Assembly (NCBI GenBank): GCA_050949905.1
Contig: JBMNGP010000010.1
Span: forward strand, 1-64,000
Direction of reading: 5' to 3'
Length of the DNA: 64,000 nt
Source of the DNA: DUML01 sp050949905
GTDB taxonomy: Bacteria > Bacillota > Desulfitobacteriia > Desulfitobacteriales > Syntrophobotulaceae
The translations under genes and the position numbers were made by a program. The first letter of the stretch is position 1. The number at the start of each line of letters is the position of its first letter. Shown here in pieces: positions 45,201-55,257 of this stretch. Under the pieces are notes generated by a model. The model was not told the origin of the DNA. It ran no database searches and saw only the letters and a list, made by a program, of their open reading frames with translations.

Positions 45201-46192
45201 ACCTCACCGATAACTCGGCCAAAACAGTGGATAAAGACAACGACGGCTCCATCGACGGCATTGAAATCACCTATTCGGAAAACCTCAACACCCCGTCGGT
45301 GACCAAAGAGGACTACCGGGTAGACGGCTACACCGTCACCGATGTCCAGGTATCGGGTAAAATTGTCCTCGTCCGCCTGCAGGAAAGCGGTGCCTTAGAC
45401 GGTAATCAGACCGTCAAAATAACCCAAATAGGCGAAGTAAGCGACGACAGCCAGCAGCACAATGTCCTCGGCTCCCAAGCGACCATAACTGCCCGGGACG
45501 GAGCAGCGCCCGTCCTGGTTAGCTGGAAAATGGACCTGAACCCAAACGGTGCAGCCAAAAAAATAGAGCTTACCTTCAGTGAGCCCGTCCTGGCAGCCAA
45601 TGTGTACCCGGTCATGATCAAAGTGGATAAAGCGGCAACCGGTGCTCCACAAGACTTAGCCGGTGCCTACCCAATGCAAACCTCCGACAGGGTCGTAACC
45701 CTGGAGAGACTTGGTCCATCAGTAGTCGCGGGCATCAATAACGCCGCTCCCATCCGCACCTCAACGGCCGGAGACTATACCTTAGTACTGGAGGCCGGAG
45801 CCTTCAAAGACGGCGTAAACTCTTCCGCAGCAGTGACCTCGTTTGGTCCCCCGTCAGTCTTTACTCCCGATACCACCAAACTGGCAATCAGCAGCATAAC
45901 CCAGGTCACAGGCGAAGCAGCCAAAATCAAAGTAACCCTGGATGACTATATCTTAGCCGCTGACGCTATTAATGAAGGCAAATGGACAACCGCCGGCTTT
46001 AGCCTAACCGATGCCAACACCTTGGATACCGACCTGCTGTCCATCATCATGACAGCCAATGAAGCCATCGCTAACGGTGACAGCATAGAAATCAACGGTC
46101 TGACCGACATTGCCGGCAACACCGCCGAAGCCACCAAAGACAAAGGCACAGCCACAGGAGACGGCGCAGCAGCCATCTGGACCATAGACTAA
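42299..46192 (+). CDS. S-layer-like protein 1: CWB2 repeats plus Ig-like domains
   Basis: 1297 residues. ATG after GAGAGGAGATT, a site repeated before both paralogues. Signal peptide 1-26; three CWB2 repeats (about 35-335: GIDRIETALAISHAGW, SNLVDALAAAPLAG, then GSDRFETN) bind wall polymer. The rest is a chain of about eight beta-sandwich SbsA/Big-type domains, with recurring VRLLFSEPVKNV, KIRVYFSEIMADDG and EITYSENLNTPS. N- and middle parts closely match the proteins at 47252 and 51000. The C-terminus is about 230 residues longer than paralogue 2. Probably a major surface-array subunit. Confidence 0.92.
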   Translation: MKRFKAKAILAIMAMVLMLFPVQIFAAASDSNADSLRLAGIDRIETALAISHAGWDYADKVILAPSNQSNLVDALAAAPLAGQENAPILLTPVDRLDSRVKARLASLGARTVYIIGAIQQRVVDEVEAMSNIDAVVLKGSGRCETAAKINELVTNPNGAFVVGYNALADALSVASYAAHNRYIIIVADSGGNLPAGQQLVGSKIYKIGGPSLVSDNISGERIYGSDRFETNLRVAETLAFDYNRVYVANGFTNHLCDSLAVAPLAAQYNSFVALADNINNQVKAAEYVNTKISAQSRIIAVGGVAVLSDILKAKVGIDRLVVEMAEALNLKQIQVKFNREVNKVSAESPGLYKLDDSSLDNTNLEIDLQKDNRTVLITLGDNDVLTNAQNYKFKVESILSSDGKAYSEAMETTIKYVDTTIPYITDVQVLESKLLRVIFNEPVAKMDKGVTNPTLAMDPFTFEIAGGIHPVVKATADLNKSAVELEISAPLQQGRHEVTVKPSGDNIRDFAGYAPVKHSKIFTVSRDTTAPTVSVKAADETEVRLLFSEPVKNVDSSNVRFRHTYNEHLSGGYNEVFGNAAATAVADTDDKEWLISFGKSKVMPVGNIAFYIGYASSTGDKIEDKFGNILPETTLTLNVVQDKQPPKVLSVVYIDSTHIDVSFDETVIGADIPTNYTLKDNTGSTVPISAAQRQGSTNVYRLTTQTMKGGTYSLTIANIRDNSLTENIMTSTTINFNTSDKVAPYVERASVHDGAKKIRVYFSEIMADDGLVVKENYSLSINGGAPTVLPPGTIVRKIDNRTIEIELKNPVAGLDNSGDFLVVSGSLKDRAGNRISSSLYVQYPINDDSAPDLLQYVADSGKAIAPNKVEFKVNMPLAGANKSKIILGTNLSAGGNNPKDVAIVNDLLANRATVTLTLNADAVDTSFPVATSTVTLQNDAFTSLLGQPVKFSTGLVINDFKDYARPSDLTDNSAKTVDKDNDGSIDGIEITYSENLNTPSVTKEDYRVDGYTVTDVQVSGKIVLVRLQESGALDGNQTVKITQIGEVSDDSQQHNVLGSQATITARDGAAPVLVSWKMDLNPNGAAKKIELTFSEPVLAANVYPVMIKVDKAATGAPQDLAGAYPMQTSDRVVTLERLGPSVVAGINNAAPIRTSTAGDYTLVLEAGAFKDGVNSSAAVTSFGPPSVFTPDTTKLAISSITQVTGEAAKIKVTLDDYILAADAINEGKWTTAGFSLTDANTLDTDLLSIIMTANEAIANGDSIEINGLTDIAGNTAEATKDKGTATGDGAAAIWTID

Positions 46193-46235
46193 GCTGCCCT
46201 GCACCTCCCGTCACTCTGAGCTTCCTTATAAAAAA

Positions 46236-46282
46236 AGGGACATACCAGCCCGCAGAAAAAACCATCTGCCAGGTATGTCCCT
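46236..46282. terminator. Bidirectional terminator
   Basis: AGGGACATACC and GGTATGTCCCT form an 11-bp stem with inner pairing; minus-strand transcripts meet a run of T residues. It separates the convergent S-layer and lipoprotein genes. Confidence 0.8.
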
Positions 46283-46329
46283 TCCTGATTTTCTGTTCGG
46301 GGTCTGACCTTTCGAAAATTAATAACTAC

Positions 46330-46773
46330 CTACTTCTCCTCGACACTAAGCCGGTACTCGGCCTGGGCCTCAACCTTCAAAGTATAATCGCCGGGCTGCA
46401 GGTTATAATCATTAACTTCTTCCGTATCCGGCTGTCCCCCGAAAACAACAATCAAATTATCTTGGGCGTCAATAATCTGGTACCTAAGCTCCTGCTCGGT
46501 TCCTTCAATCTGGCAGCGCACCCTGTTTTGAGGCTTAGTAAGGGTGAATTTCTCCGTCCGGTTCTCCGCACCGCTCAAGCTGACAATGGCTGTATAACCA
46601 TCACTCGGCCCATCACTCGGCTCCTTGCCGCCGTTAGGTTCTGCAGGTGTTTTGGAGGAGCAGCCGCCCGCCAGCAAAGCGATAACCAAGAGCAGCACAG
46701 CCCCAAACGCCCAAATTCTCCGTCCGTAAGCCCTTTTTGCTTGCGGCGTCCTCTGCATCTCTAACATTTTCAT
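46330..46773 (-). CDS. Putative lipoprotein
   Basis: 147 residues; ATG chosen because GGAGAGTGAT lies seven bases before it (GTG at 46794 is further upstream). A basic N-terminus leads to a hydrophobic helix and lipobox LLAGGCSS, so it is likely a diacylglyceryl-anchored protein. The mature domain (about 60-147) is beta-rich with YQIIDAQDNLIVVFGG and LQPGDYTLKVEAQAEYRL. It is not a known family to me. It sits between S-layer paralogues 1 and 2 on the opposite strand. Confidence 0.78.
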   Translation of the reverse strand: MKMLEMQRTPQAKRAYGRRIWAFGAVLLLVIALLAGGCSSKTPAEPNGGKEPSDGPSDGYTAIVSLSGAENRTEKFTLTKPQNRVRCQIEGTEQELRYQIIDAQDNLIVVFGGQPDTEEVNDYNLQPGDYTLKVEAQAEYRLSVEEK

Positions 46774-47054
46774 TGGAAAATCACTCTCCTGCACTCAAAA
46801 TCTTAGAATTCCGCTTCCTTATTCTAAGAAAATTCCCGCCGGAATTCAAGTATGGAATAATTTACATCAGCCCTGCCTCTGGTCAAAGCAACCCGAATAT
46901 TGTAAAATAACAGACACGCAAAGCTACAAAATAGAAAATTTACATAAAGGGTAAAATAGGAAATATGTAATTACAATAAAAGAAAATATTGGTAAACCAA
47001 AATTATTTGGTTAATTTTGGGTGTGGGAAGCCTCAGGCTTCTTGACCATATATA
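46774..47054. other. Upstream region of the second S-layer-like gene
   Basis: AT-rich stretch that should contain the promoter of paralogue 2 and that of the lipoprotein. A small hairpin GAAGCC/GGCTTC lies near 47027-47041. No gene seen. Confidence 0.4.
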
Positions 47055-47156
47055 CGGCCTAAAGGACCTAACTGCTCCTCAAAATGGAACTTTGGAGGGA
47101 GGACGCTCCTGTTAGAGCAGTTTGCCTTTAGATATTGCGCAGTGTCTGAAGATGAT
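47055..47156 (+). ncRNA. Structured 5' leader element, copy A
   Basis: CTAAAGG (47059-47065) pairs with CCTTTAG (47125-47131). Inside, AACTGCTC (47070-47077) pairs with GAGCAGTT (47115-47122), and GGAG-GACG-CTCC (47098-47109) forms a hairpin with a GACG loop. The 3' tail GATATTGCGCAGTGTCTG is nearly identical to copy B. Inner stems differ in sequence between copies but keep pairing. It matches no riboswitch class I could identify. Confidence 0.65.
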
Positions 47157-47251
47157 AGCGATCCGTTTAAGGAGGTGAAAAAAGCTTAGCTTCAGGACTA
47201 AAATCCGCAGAAACCTAAAGAAACCTTTGAAAAGAGAGGAGATTAAACTAA

Positions 47252-50200
47252 ATGAGTAGAACGAAAAAGATAGCAGTCTTAGCTATCATTGCTATGCTTC
47301 TATGCATGATTCCTGCTCAGGTCTTTGCTGCGGCCAGCGATGCCAACGCAGATTCCTTAAGATTAGCCGGAATCGACCGTATAGAAACAGCCCTTGCTAT
47401 CAGCCATGCCGGCTGGGATAAAGCCGATGCCGTGGTCTTAGCACCCTCCAACCAGGCCAACCTCGTTGATGCCCTGGCAGCAGCACCACTGGCCGGTCAA
47501 GCCGGTGCTCCCATACTTCTGACCCCTGCCGACAAGCTTGATGCTTCCGTTAAAGCTAGAATTGCTGCTCTCGGTGCTCAAAAAGTCTATGTCGTCGGTG
47601 CTATTGCTGACAGCGTAGCAGAAGAAGTAGAAGCCATGACCAACGTTTCCGCCGTAGTCCTCAAAGGAGCCAACCGTACGGAAACAGCGGCTAAAATCAA
47701 CGAACTCATCACCAACCCCAACGGTACCTTCATCGTTGGTTATAACGGCCTTGCCGATGCTTTGTCCGTAGCTTCCTTCGCAGCTAAGAACAGATATGCC
47801 ATCATGGTAGCCGACCAAAGCGGTAACCTTCCTGCCGGACAACAAGTCGTAGGCAGCAAAACCTACAAAGTCGGCGGCACCACCCGTGTAGCCGACAGCG
47901 CCCCCGGCGAGCGTCTGGCCGGTGACGACCGTTTCGAAACCAACCTCAAAGTAGCCCAAACCTTAAGCTATGACTACAAGAGAGTTTATGTAGCCAACGG
48001 CTTTGACAAGCACTTGGTGGACTCCCTGGCTGTTGCTCCATTAGCAGCCCAATACGGATCCTTCGTAGCCTTAGCCGACAACATGAATAACCAGGTCAAA
48101 GCTGCTGAATTCGTTAACACCAAAATCAGCGGCAGCACTAAAGTAATTGCTGTTGGCGGCCTCACAGCCCTTTCCGACATTTTGAAAGCCAAAGTCGGCA
48201 TCGACACCTTAGTTGTCGAATCCGCTGAAGCTATCAACCTCAAGCAGATCGAAGTTAAATTCAACAAAGAAGTTAACGAAGTATCCGCTGAAACAGCCAG
48301 CAAATACGAATTAGATGACCAGGCACTGGATGCCACAAATCTAAAAATCGATCTTCAAGCCGATAAGAGCACAGTCCTCATCACTCTTGGTAATGGTGAC
48401 GTTCTCCAAAACGGCAGCACCTATAAATTCAGCATTGACAGCATTTTAGGTGCTAACGGCGATTCCTCCGCAGCCTTTAATACAACCGTAAAATATACCG
48501 ACACAACCGTTCCCTATATTACGGAAGTAAAAGTACTGGAATCCAAAAAACTCCGCGTAGTATTCAACGAGCCTGTTGCCGATATGGGTGCCGGCCTGAA
48601 TAGCCCTGCCACCACCCTTAACACTGCTCTCTTTGAAGTAGAAGGCGGCGTTCATCCGGTAACCAGTGCCGTAGCCAAACTGAACCTGAAAGCTGTTGAC
48701 CTGGAAATCAGCACTCCCCTGCAGCAAGGTCAGCATGAAGTAACATTTAAACCATCATCCGACGCTGCCGACCTGCAAGACTTTGCCGGTTATGCTCCTG
48801 TTAAGCACAGCAAAATCTTCACCATGACCGATGACACCACAGCTCCGACAGTGTCCGTCATTTCTGCCGATGAGACCGAAGTCAGACTGCAGTTCTCCGA
48901 GTCCGTGAAAAATGTTGACAAGAGCAATGTCCGCTTCCGTCATACCTATAACAGCACCTTAAGCGGCAACGAAACCACCGGTAACCTCGCTGCTTCCGCC
49001 GTAGACGGCACCAATAACAAAGAATGGATCATTAACTTTACTAAAGCCAAAGTAATGCCTACCGGTACAGTTAACCTCTATATCGGCTATATCTCCTCCA
49101 CAGGCGACAAAATTGAAGATAACTTTGGCAATGTCTTTGCTCCTGTCACCTTAACCCTCAATGTGGTTCAGGACAAAGAAGCACCGGTAGTTGAATCCGT
49201 AAACTTCGTGGACAGCACCCATGTTGACGTAGCTTTCAATGAAAATGTTGTCGGTGCTGATATAGCTACCAATTACACCCTGAAAAACAGCAGCGGTACC
49301 AAAGTAAATGTTATTAGCTCTACTAAACAGACCGGCACCAATGTTTACCGTCTGCAAACCGCTACCATGACCGGTGGAACTTACAGCCTGACCATTGCCA
49401 ACATCAAAGATGATTCCTTAACTGAGAATTTGATGGCTTCCACCACTAAGACCTTTAACACCAGCGACAAAGTTGCTCCTAAAGTTGACAGAGCGGTAAT
49501 CTATGACGGAAATAAGAAAATCCGCGTCTACTTCAGCGAAGCCATGTCCGATGACGGCCTGACCGTGAGAGAGAACTACTCCTTCAAGATTGGCGGCGCT
49601 GCAGCTACCAACCTTCCTGACGGTGCAGTAGTCAACAAAATTGACAACAAAACAATTGAAATCGTCCTCAAATCTGCTGTAGGCGGCCTTGACTCCACAG
49701 GTGACAAGCTGGTAGTTGCCGGCAGTCTGAAAGACCTGGCAGGCAACAGGATCTCTGCTGCTCTGACAGCTGAATATAACATCATAACCGATGCCGAGGC
49801 TGATTTGCTCAAAGTGGTTGCCAACTCCGTTAAAGCCACAGCACCTAACAAGATTGAGTTCAAAGTGAACATGCTCTTAAGCAATTACGATGCTGCTAAG
49901 ATCACTTTAGGAGCTAACCTTGGCGGCGGCAATCCTGCCGGTGTAGCTATTGTCAATGACGTCCTGACCGGCAGAGCTACCGTAACCCTTACCCTGGCTC
50001 AAGATGCTGTAGATACTTCCTTCACCACAGCAACTGATACAATTACCTTCGCTAATGGAGCCTTTACCACCCTCTTGGGCGGTTCGGTAACCTTTACCAG
50101 CGGAGCCCTTATTAAAGCCGGCGACATCGAAGACTATGCCCGTCCGTCCGACCTCAAAGCCGGCAATGCTGTAACAGTAGATGCTGACGGCGACGGCCAA

Positions 50201-50461
50201 ATCGACGGCATCCTGATCACTTACTCCGAAAACATCAACACTCCGTCCGTAGCTGCCAGCGACTACCAAGTTGAAGGCTATGTAGTGAAAGATGTTCAGG
50301 TATCCGGTAAGACCGTCTTGGTCCGCATCCAGGAAAGCGGTGCCGTAGATAAAGACAACACGCCTAAAGTAACCCAAGTAGGCGAAGTTGCCGACGACAG
50401 TGCACAGCACAATGTCCTTGGACCACAAGCGCCTATCACACCTACCGATGGAGTAGCCTAA
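47252..50461 (+). CDS. S-layer-like protein 2: CWB2 repeats plus Ig-like domains
   Basis: 1069 residues; ATG after GAGAGGAGATT. Signal peptide 1-27 (AQVFAAASD). Three CWB2 repeats (about 35-335: GIDRIETALAISHAGW, GDDRFETN, VIAVGGLTALS) and then six or seven Ig-like domains homologous in order to paralogue 1 (VRLQFSESVKNV, KIRVYFSEAMSDDG). It ends soon after the LITYSENINTPS domain (HNVLGPQAPITP), lacking the last two domains of paralogue 1. Probably a secreted wall-attached array protein; the strong leader and terminator suggest high expression. Confidence 0.92.
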   Translation: MSRTKKIAVLAIIAMLLCMIPAQVFAAASDANADSLRLAGIDRIETALAISHAGWDKADAVVLAPSNQANLVDALAAAPLAGQAGAPILLTPADKLDASVKARIAALGAQKVYVVGAIADSVAEEVEAMTNVSAVVLKGANRTETAAKINELITNPNGTFIVGYNGLADALSVASFAAKNRYAIMVADQSGNLPAGQQVVGSKTYKVGGTTRVADSAPGERLAGDDRFETNLKVAQTLSYDYKRVYVANGFDKHLVDSLAVAPLAAQYGSFVALADNMNNQVKAAEFVNTKISGSTKVIAVGGLTALSDILKAKVGIDTLVVESAEAINLKQIEVKFNKEVNEVSAETASKYELDDQALDATNLKIDLQADKSTVLITLGNGDVLQNGSTYKFSIDSILGANGDSSAAFNTTVKYTDTTVPYITEVKVLESKKLRVVFNEPVADMGAGLNSPATTLNTALFEVEGGVHPVTSAVAKLNLKAVDLEISTPLQQGQHEVTFKPSSDAADLQDFAGYAPVKHSKIFTMTDDTTAPTVSVISADETEVRLQFSESVKNVDKSNVRFRHTYNSTLSGNETTGNLAASAVDGTNNKEWIINFTKAKVMPTGTVNLYIGYISSTGDKIEDNFGNVFAPVTLTLNVVQDKEAPVVESVNFVDSTHVDVAFNENVVGADIATNYTLKNSSGTKVNVISSTKQTGTNVYRLQTATMTGGTYSLTIANIKDDSLTENLMASTTKTFNTSDKVAPKVDRAVIYDGNKKIRVYFSEAMSDDGLTVRENYSFKIGGAAATNLPDGAVVNKIDNKTIEIVLKSAVGGLDSTGDKLVVAGSLKDLAGNRISAALTAEYNIITDAEADLLKVVANSVKATAPNKIEFKVNMLLSNYDAAKITLGANLGGGNPAGVAIVNDVLTGRATVTLTLAQDAVDTSFTTATDTITFANGAFTTLLGGSVTFTSGALIKAGDIEDYARPSDLKAGNAVTVDADGDGQIDGILITYSENINTPSVAASDYQVEGYVVKDVQVSGKTVLVRIQESGAVDKDNTPKVTQVGEVADDSAQHNVLGPQAPITPTDGVA

Positions 50462-50479
50462 TCTCTAAAACAAACCAAA

Positions 50480-50517
50480 GACCCTCGGAGAGAGCAATCT
50501 TTCCGGGGGCTTTTTTA
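50480..50517 (+). terminator. Rho-independent terminator of S-layer gene 2
   Basis: A stem built from CCCTCGGAGAGA and TCTTTCCGGGGG with a short loop, then a T6 run. It lies 20 bp after the stop. Confidence 0.85.
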
Positions 50518-50748
50518 TGCATAAGTGCCATATTTTCTCAGAAATATCCAGTAAAATTACATAAAATGTCTTTTCAATTCGTGCAAAATAGTATAAAATA
50601 AGATAGCATCTGAGGGCAGATATTCCTCTCTTGCCTATATTTGCATTCAAAGTAAAAAAAATCATTTACTTTGGCAGGAATATTGGAAAGTTTCAAGAAT
50701 ATATAGGGTGAGATAATAGGAGTACTTTTGTGTGCTTCTTTATCTATA
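50518..50748. other. Promoter region of the third S-layer-like gene
   Basis: AT-rich, no gene. Should hold the promoter of the third paralogue; no confident -35/-10 pair was assigned. Confidence 0.35.
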
Positions 50749-50852
50749 AAGGCAGTCTAAAGGGATAGCCGCCCCTGAGGTAACGAGGCTCAGAGGGGGG
50801 ACGCCCCCGTTTGGGTGGTGCCTTTAGATATTGCGCAATGTCTGAAGATGAT
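50749..50852 (+). ncRNA. Structured 5' leader element, copy B
   Basis: TCTAAAGG (50756-50763) pairs with CCTTTAGA (50821-50828). CCGCCC (50769-50774) pairs with GGGTGG (50813-50818). CTGAG/CTCAG (50775-50793) makes a hairpin, and GGGGG-acg-CCCCC (50795-50808) presents the same GACG motif as copy A. The tail GATATTGCGCAATGTCTG follows. Located about 150 bp before paralogue 3. Confidence 0.65.
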
Positions 50853-50999
50853 TCTGTGACTCTGAAAAGGGAGGTGAAGAAGACCTAAACGCGCCATCAT
50901 GGGCAGGAAAGCAGATGCAATTTGATGTTGGAACAGACTTTGAATCTGTTTTCCTAAGACAGAAAAAACCCTTAAGTGAAAGAGAGGAGATTTGACTAA

Positions 51000-53900
51000 A
51001 TGATTAAATCCAAGAAGATAGCTATCTTAGCTATCATTGCCATGGTTCTGTGCATGCTTCCCGCTCAGATGTTTGCTGCAGCAAGCGATGCCAACGCAGA
51101 ATCCTTGAGATTGGCAGGACTGGATCGTATTGAGACAGCTCTTGCAGTAAGCCATGCCGGTTGGGACTATGCCGACACCGTAATCCTGGCACCTTCCAAC
51201 CAAAATAACCTCGTTGACGCACTGGCTGCCGCTCCCTTGGCCGGCCAGGTAGACGGCCCGATTCTTTTGACTCCGGTTAACCAACTGGATCCTAACGTCA
51301 AAGCCAGAATCAGAGCCCTCCAGGCTAAGACTGTTTACGTCGTTGGTGCTATTTCCGACGCTGTAGCAGAAGAAGTCGATGCCATGACCAACGTTACGGC
51401 CATTGCCCTCAAAGGCAATACCCGTGTCGAAACAGCTGCTAAGATTAATGAGCTGCTGACCTATCCGCAAGGCTCCTTTGTAGTTGGCTACAATGCTATC
51501 CCGGATGCTCTGTCCGTAGCTTCCTATGCAGCTAAGAACCGCTACGCCATCATCGTAACCGAACAGAACGGTTCCATCCCTGCCGGACAGCAGCTCGTTG
51601 GCACCAAGTTCTATACGATTGGCGGACCGAGCCTGGTTGCTGACGTTTCCGGTGCTACCCGTATTTACGGCGCCGACCGTTTTGAAACCAACCTCAAAGT
51701 TGCTGAAGCTTTTGACTTTGACTACAGAAGAGTCTATGTAGCCAACGGTTTCAATAACCACCTCTGCGACGCTTTAGCTGTTGCTCCCCTGGCTGCTCAG
51801 TACGGCTCCTTCGTAGCTCTGGCTGACAACATCAATAACGAAGTTAAAGCTGCCAGCTTTGTTAACACCAAAGTTACCGGCGCTACCAAAGTTATTGCTG
51901 TTGGCGGCATCTATGCCTTAAGCGACATCCTCAAAGCTAAAGTCGGCATTGACAAAGTAGTTGTCGAGTATGCTGAAGCTATTAACTTGAAGCAGATTAA
52001 GGTTGTCTTCAGTCATGAAGTTAACAAGACTTCTGCTGAGAACGTCTCCAAGTACAAGCTTGATGATGTAGTATTGTCGAATGGCACTGATGCAATTGCA
52101 GAACTGAAGGTTGAACTTCAAAGCGACAAGAAGACAGTCATAATTACTCTTGACAATGATCAACAATTGGAGAATGGTAAAACCTACAAATTCCAGATTG
52201 GCAGTATCATCGATGGTAACGGTGTAGAATCTGATGTATTTAATACCACTATTAAGTACACTGACACTACTGTTCCTTACATCACCGAAGTAAAAGTTCT
52301 GGAATCCAAGAAGCTCCGTGTTATCTTCAATGAGCCTGTGTATGATAATCAGGCAACTGAGCTACTACTGCTCAAAGAGTGACAATACCTACTTCGCTCT
52401 TTCGAAGTTGAAGGCGGAGTTCACCCGGTAGTAACTGCTACTGCCGACTTGAGAAATGTGCAGTTGATCTGGTGATCAGCACTCCTCTGCAACAGGGTCA
52501 GCATGAAGTCAAAGTTAAATCACCAAGTGATAATTCGCTGGTTGACTTTGCCGGCTATAAGCCTGTCACCCATACCAAGATCTTTACCATGACCAATGAC
52601 ACCACAGCTCCGACTGTCACTGTCAAGTCGGCTGACGAGACTGAAGTAGTATTACTGTTCTCCGAGCCTGTCAAAAATGTAGATAAGCCTAACGTTCGTT
52701 ATCGTCACACCTATGACCAAGCGATTCACGCCACTGGTACACAGAATACGATAATCAAATAACTGGAGATAAAGCTGCTTCTGTTGTAAGCGGAACTGAT
52801 GATCAAGAATGGATCATCCACTTTGGCCGCGACAAGGTACTACCTCTTGGAACTGTCAACTTCTATATTGGCTATGTCCAATCCTCAGGCGACAAGATTG
52901 AGGATAAATTTGGCAACGTAATGCCTGCTACCACCCTCACTCTGAATGTTGTCCAGGATACCACGCTCCTACAGTTAAATCGGTAGTTTATGTTGATACA
53001 AACTACCATTGATGTTGAATTTGATGAGAGCGTAATTGGTGGAGACATTCCTACCAACTATACTCTGAAGGATTCTTCCGGCGATAAGGTAAATGTTACT
53101 GGAGCAGTAAGATGAGCAGTTCCAAACTAAATATCCGCTTACAACTGCTGATATGAAGGGCGGAACCTACTACCTGACAATCGCTAACATCAAGGACGAC
53201 TCCTTGAAGCGGTAACCTGATGCGTTCTACTACTAAAGCGTTTCAATACTTCTGACAGCGTACGCCCAGAAGTTAGCAGAGTAATAGTATATGACGGCAA
53301 TACCAAGATTCGCGTTTACTTCAGTGAGTATATGCTGGATGACGGCCTGACTGTTAAGGAAAACTATTCCTATCAGCTAGGTGCAGGCCCAGTTACATCC
53401 TCTACCTGCCGGTACAGTTGTTAACAAGATCGACAACAAGACTGTCGAAATCGTCCTGAAAAATGCGCTATAGCTTCTAGATGGTCATACCTTATATGTC
53501 TCCGGCGCTTTGAAAGACCGCGCTGGCAACAGACTTACCAGTTCCATCTGGACAACCAAGGCTATAAGCGCTGCCGACGCAGTTGCTTATGTAGATGATT
53601 CCGCCAAAGCAACTGCTCCGAATAAGGTTGAGTTCAAGCTTGACAGAATGATAAGTGTTGCTCCGGTGGAAGCGTTTACATTAACTGGTAATCTCGACAT
53701 CGGAGGCACCAAGCCTAATCCTAAGAGTGTTGCAATCGTAAATGATCCCCTTAGCGGTAAATCTACGATTACTTTGACACTCGACGGTGATGTTGCTGAT
53801 ACTTCATTCAAATCTGCTGGTACTATTTCAATAGTCGTTCCAGTTGATCCTGCTAAGAGACTCAAGACAGAACTCGGAATTACCATCGATACCGCATTAA

Positions 53901-55250
53901 ATAGCTTTGTTGATGCTACTTCCGCTACAGCAGCCAAGAAAATCAAGGACTACGCAAGACCGTATCTTGTAAGTAACAAAGTTATAACTGAAGACTCTGA
54001 TGGCGATGGACAGATTGATGGGTTATTACTCACCTACAGCGAGCCTATCAATACAGAATCTGTCCAGGCATCTGATTTCACAGTAGATACTCATAATATA
54101 ATTGGCGTTCAAGCTGGGTTAGACTGATGGTCCAGTTGCTGGAAATAGAATCCGTATCAAACTCCAGGAAAGCGGCGCTAAGGATACCGGTGTAACTCCG
54201 AAAGTTACCCAAACTGGCCAAATTACTGATGACAGTGCTCAGCATAATGCCTTAGATTCTTCTGCTGCTGTTACAGCTAAGGACAATCTGGCACCGCAAT
54301 TTGCCTCCGCAGTATTGAATGCAGCTAAGAATCGTCTGACAATTACCTTCAGTGAAGATGTAACTGCTAGTAATGTTGCTGGAACATTTACTGCATTGAC
54401 TACTACTGAATTGACTCTGCCTCCTGGTGTTACCTATGGCGTCGTAACACACACTGCTGCTGCCAAGAACGTAGTAACCGTTGAAATTACTGCCGGTGGT
54501 GAGACAATTTCTGGTACTGCTACTGTTAGTGTAGCTGTAAACAAAGTATATGACATGGCTGGAACAGCTATGGCAGCTGCTAATGTTGTTGTCACCGGTT
54601 CTGACGCAACAGCTCCTAAGCTATTGAAAGCAGTAACAGCACAGACAAACGCAACTAACGTAATGCTCACTGGAAATAAGCAATTTACAGTAACCATGTC
54701 AGGTGATTATAACGGTGCTTATGGAAACAAGATTGAAGTAGAGATAGTTGCTGCTGCTGGTGGCGCCGCAAATCCAGCTGTTAGTGCGGGATTTGCAGCT
54801 GATAAATTAACGATCACTTTGAATACAGACAATCTTGCTACTGCTACTGTTCAGGACATTCTCAATGCAGTAAATGCAGTACCTGGATTCTCTGCTGCTG
54901 TTTCTGGCACTGGTGTAGCTGCTACTGCTATAACAGCTGCTGACACCGAGGTAGCCGCTACTTCTGTATCTTCTGGTGGTCAAGACGTAGTAACATTTAC
55001 CTTCAGTGAAGGCATTAAAGACATAACTCCTCCTGTTGATGTTAATGGTTTCTTTGCATTCACCAGCGGTACTGCAATAACAGTTACCGGTAATGCTGCT
55101 AATACAGCTACCCTAAATGATATTGTTAAGACTGCTACAATTACTTTTGCTGACAAGCAGATCAAAGGCGCAGCTGTGAATGTTAAAGCTGGTGCACTTA
55201 CCGACCTTGCTGGAAATGCGGCTACTATTGGTCCTGTCGTAGTAGAATAG
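51000..55250 (+). pseudogene. S-layer-like protein 3: CWB2 plus Ig-like domains, multiply frameshifted
   Basis: ATG after GAGAGGAGATT. The first 460 codons (51000-52382) are intact: signal peptide, three CWB2 repeats and the first Ig-like domain. Then an in-frame TGA (52380) and about ten small indels break the rest. Readable pieces are 52472-52762, 53510-54127 and 54315-55250, the last an intact 311-residue C-terminus (AVSGTGVAATAITAADTE) unlike the other paralogues. Each indel is local, since homology resumes at once in another frame. Either true decay, leaving a secreted 460-residue CWB2 protein, or uncorrected assembly errors in near-identical repeats. Confidence 0.8.
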
Positions 55251-55257
55251 CATTCTC

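Noticed and set aside
46905..47060. c-di-GMP-I riboswitch, suggested by ACACGCAAAGC and GGCCTAAA text
   Set aside because: The required GGCAAACC core and paired receptor are absent and the two pieces are too far apart.
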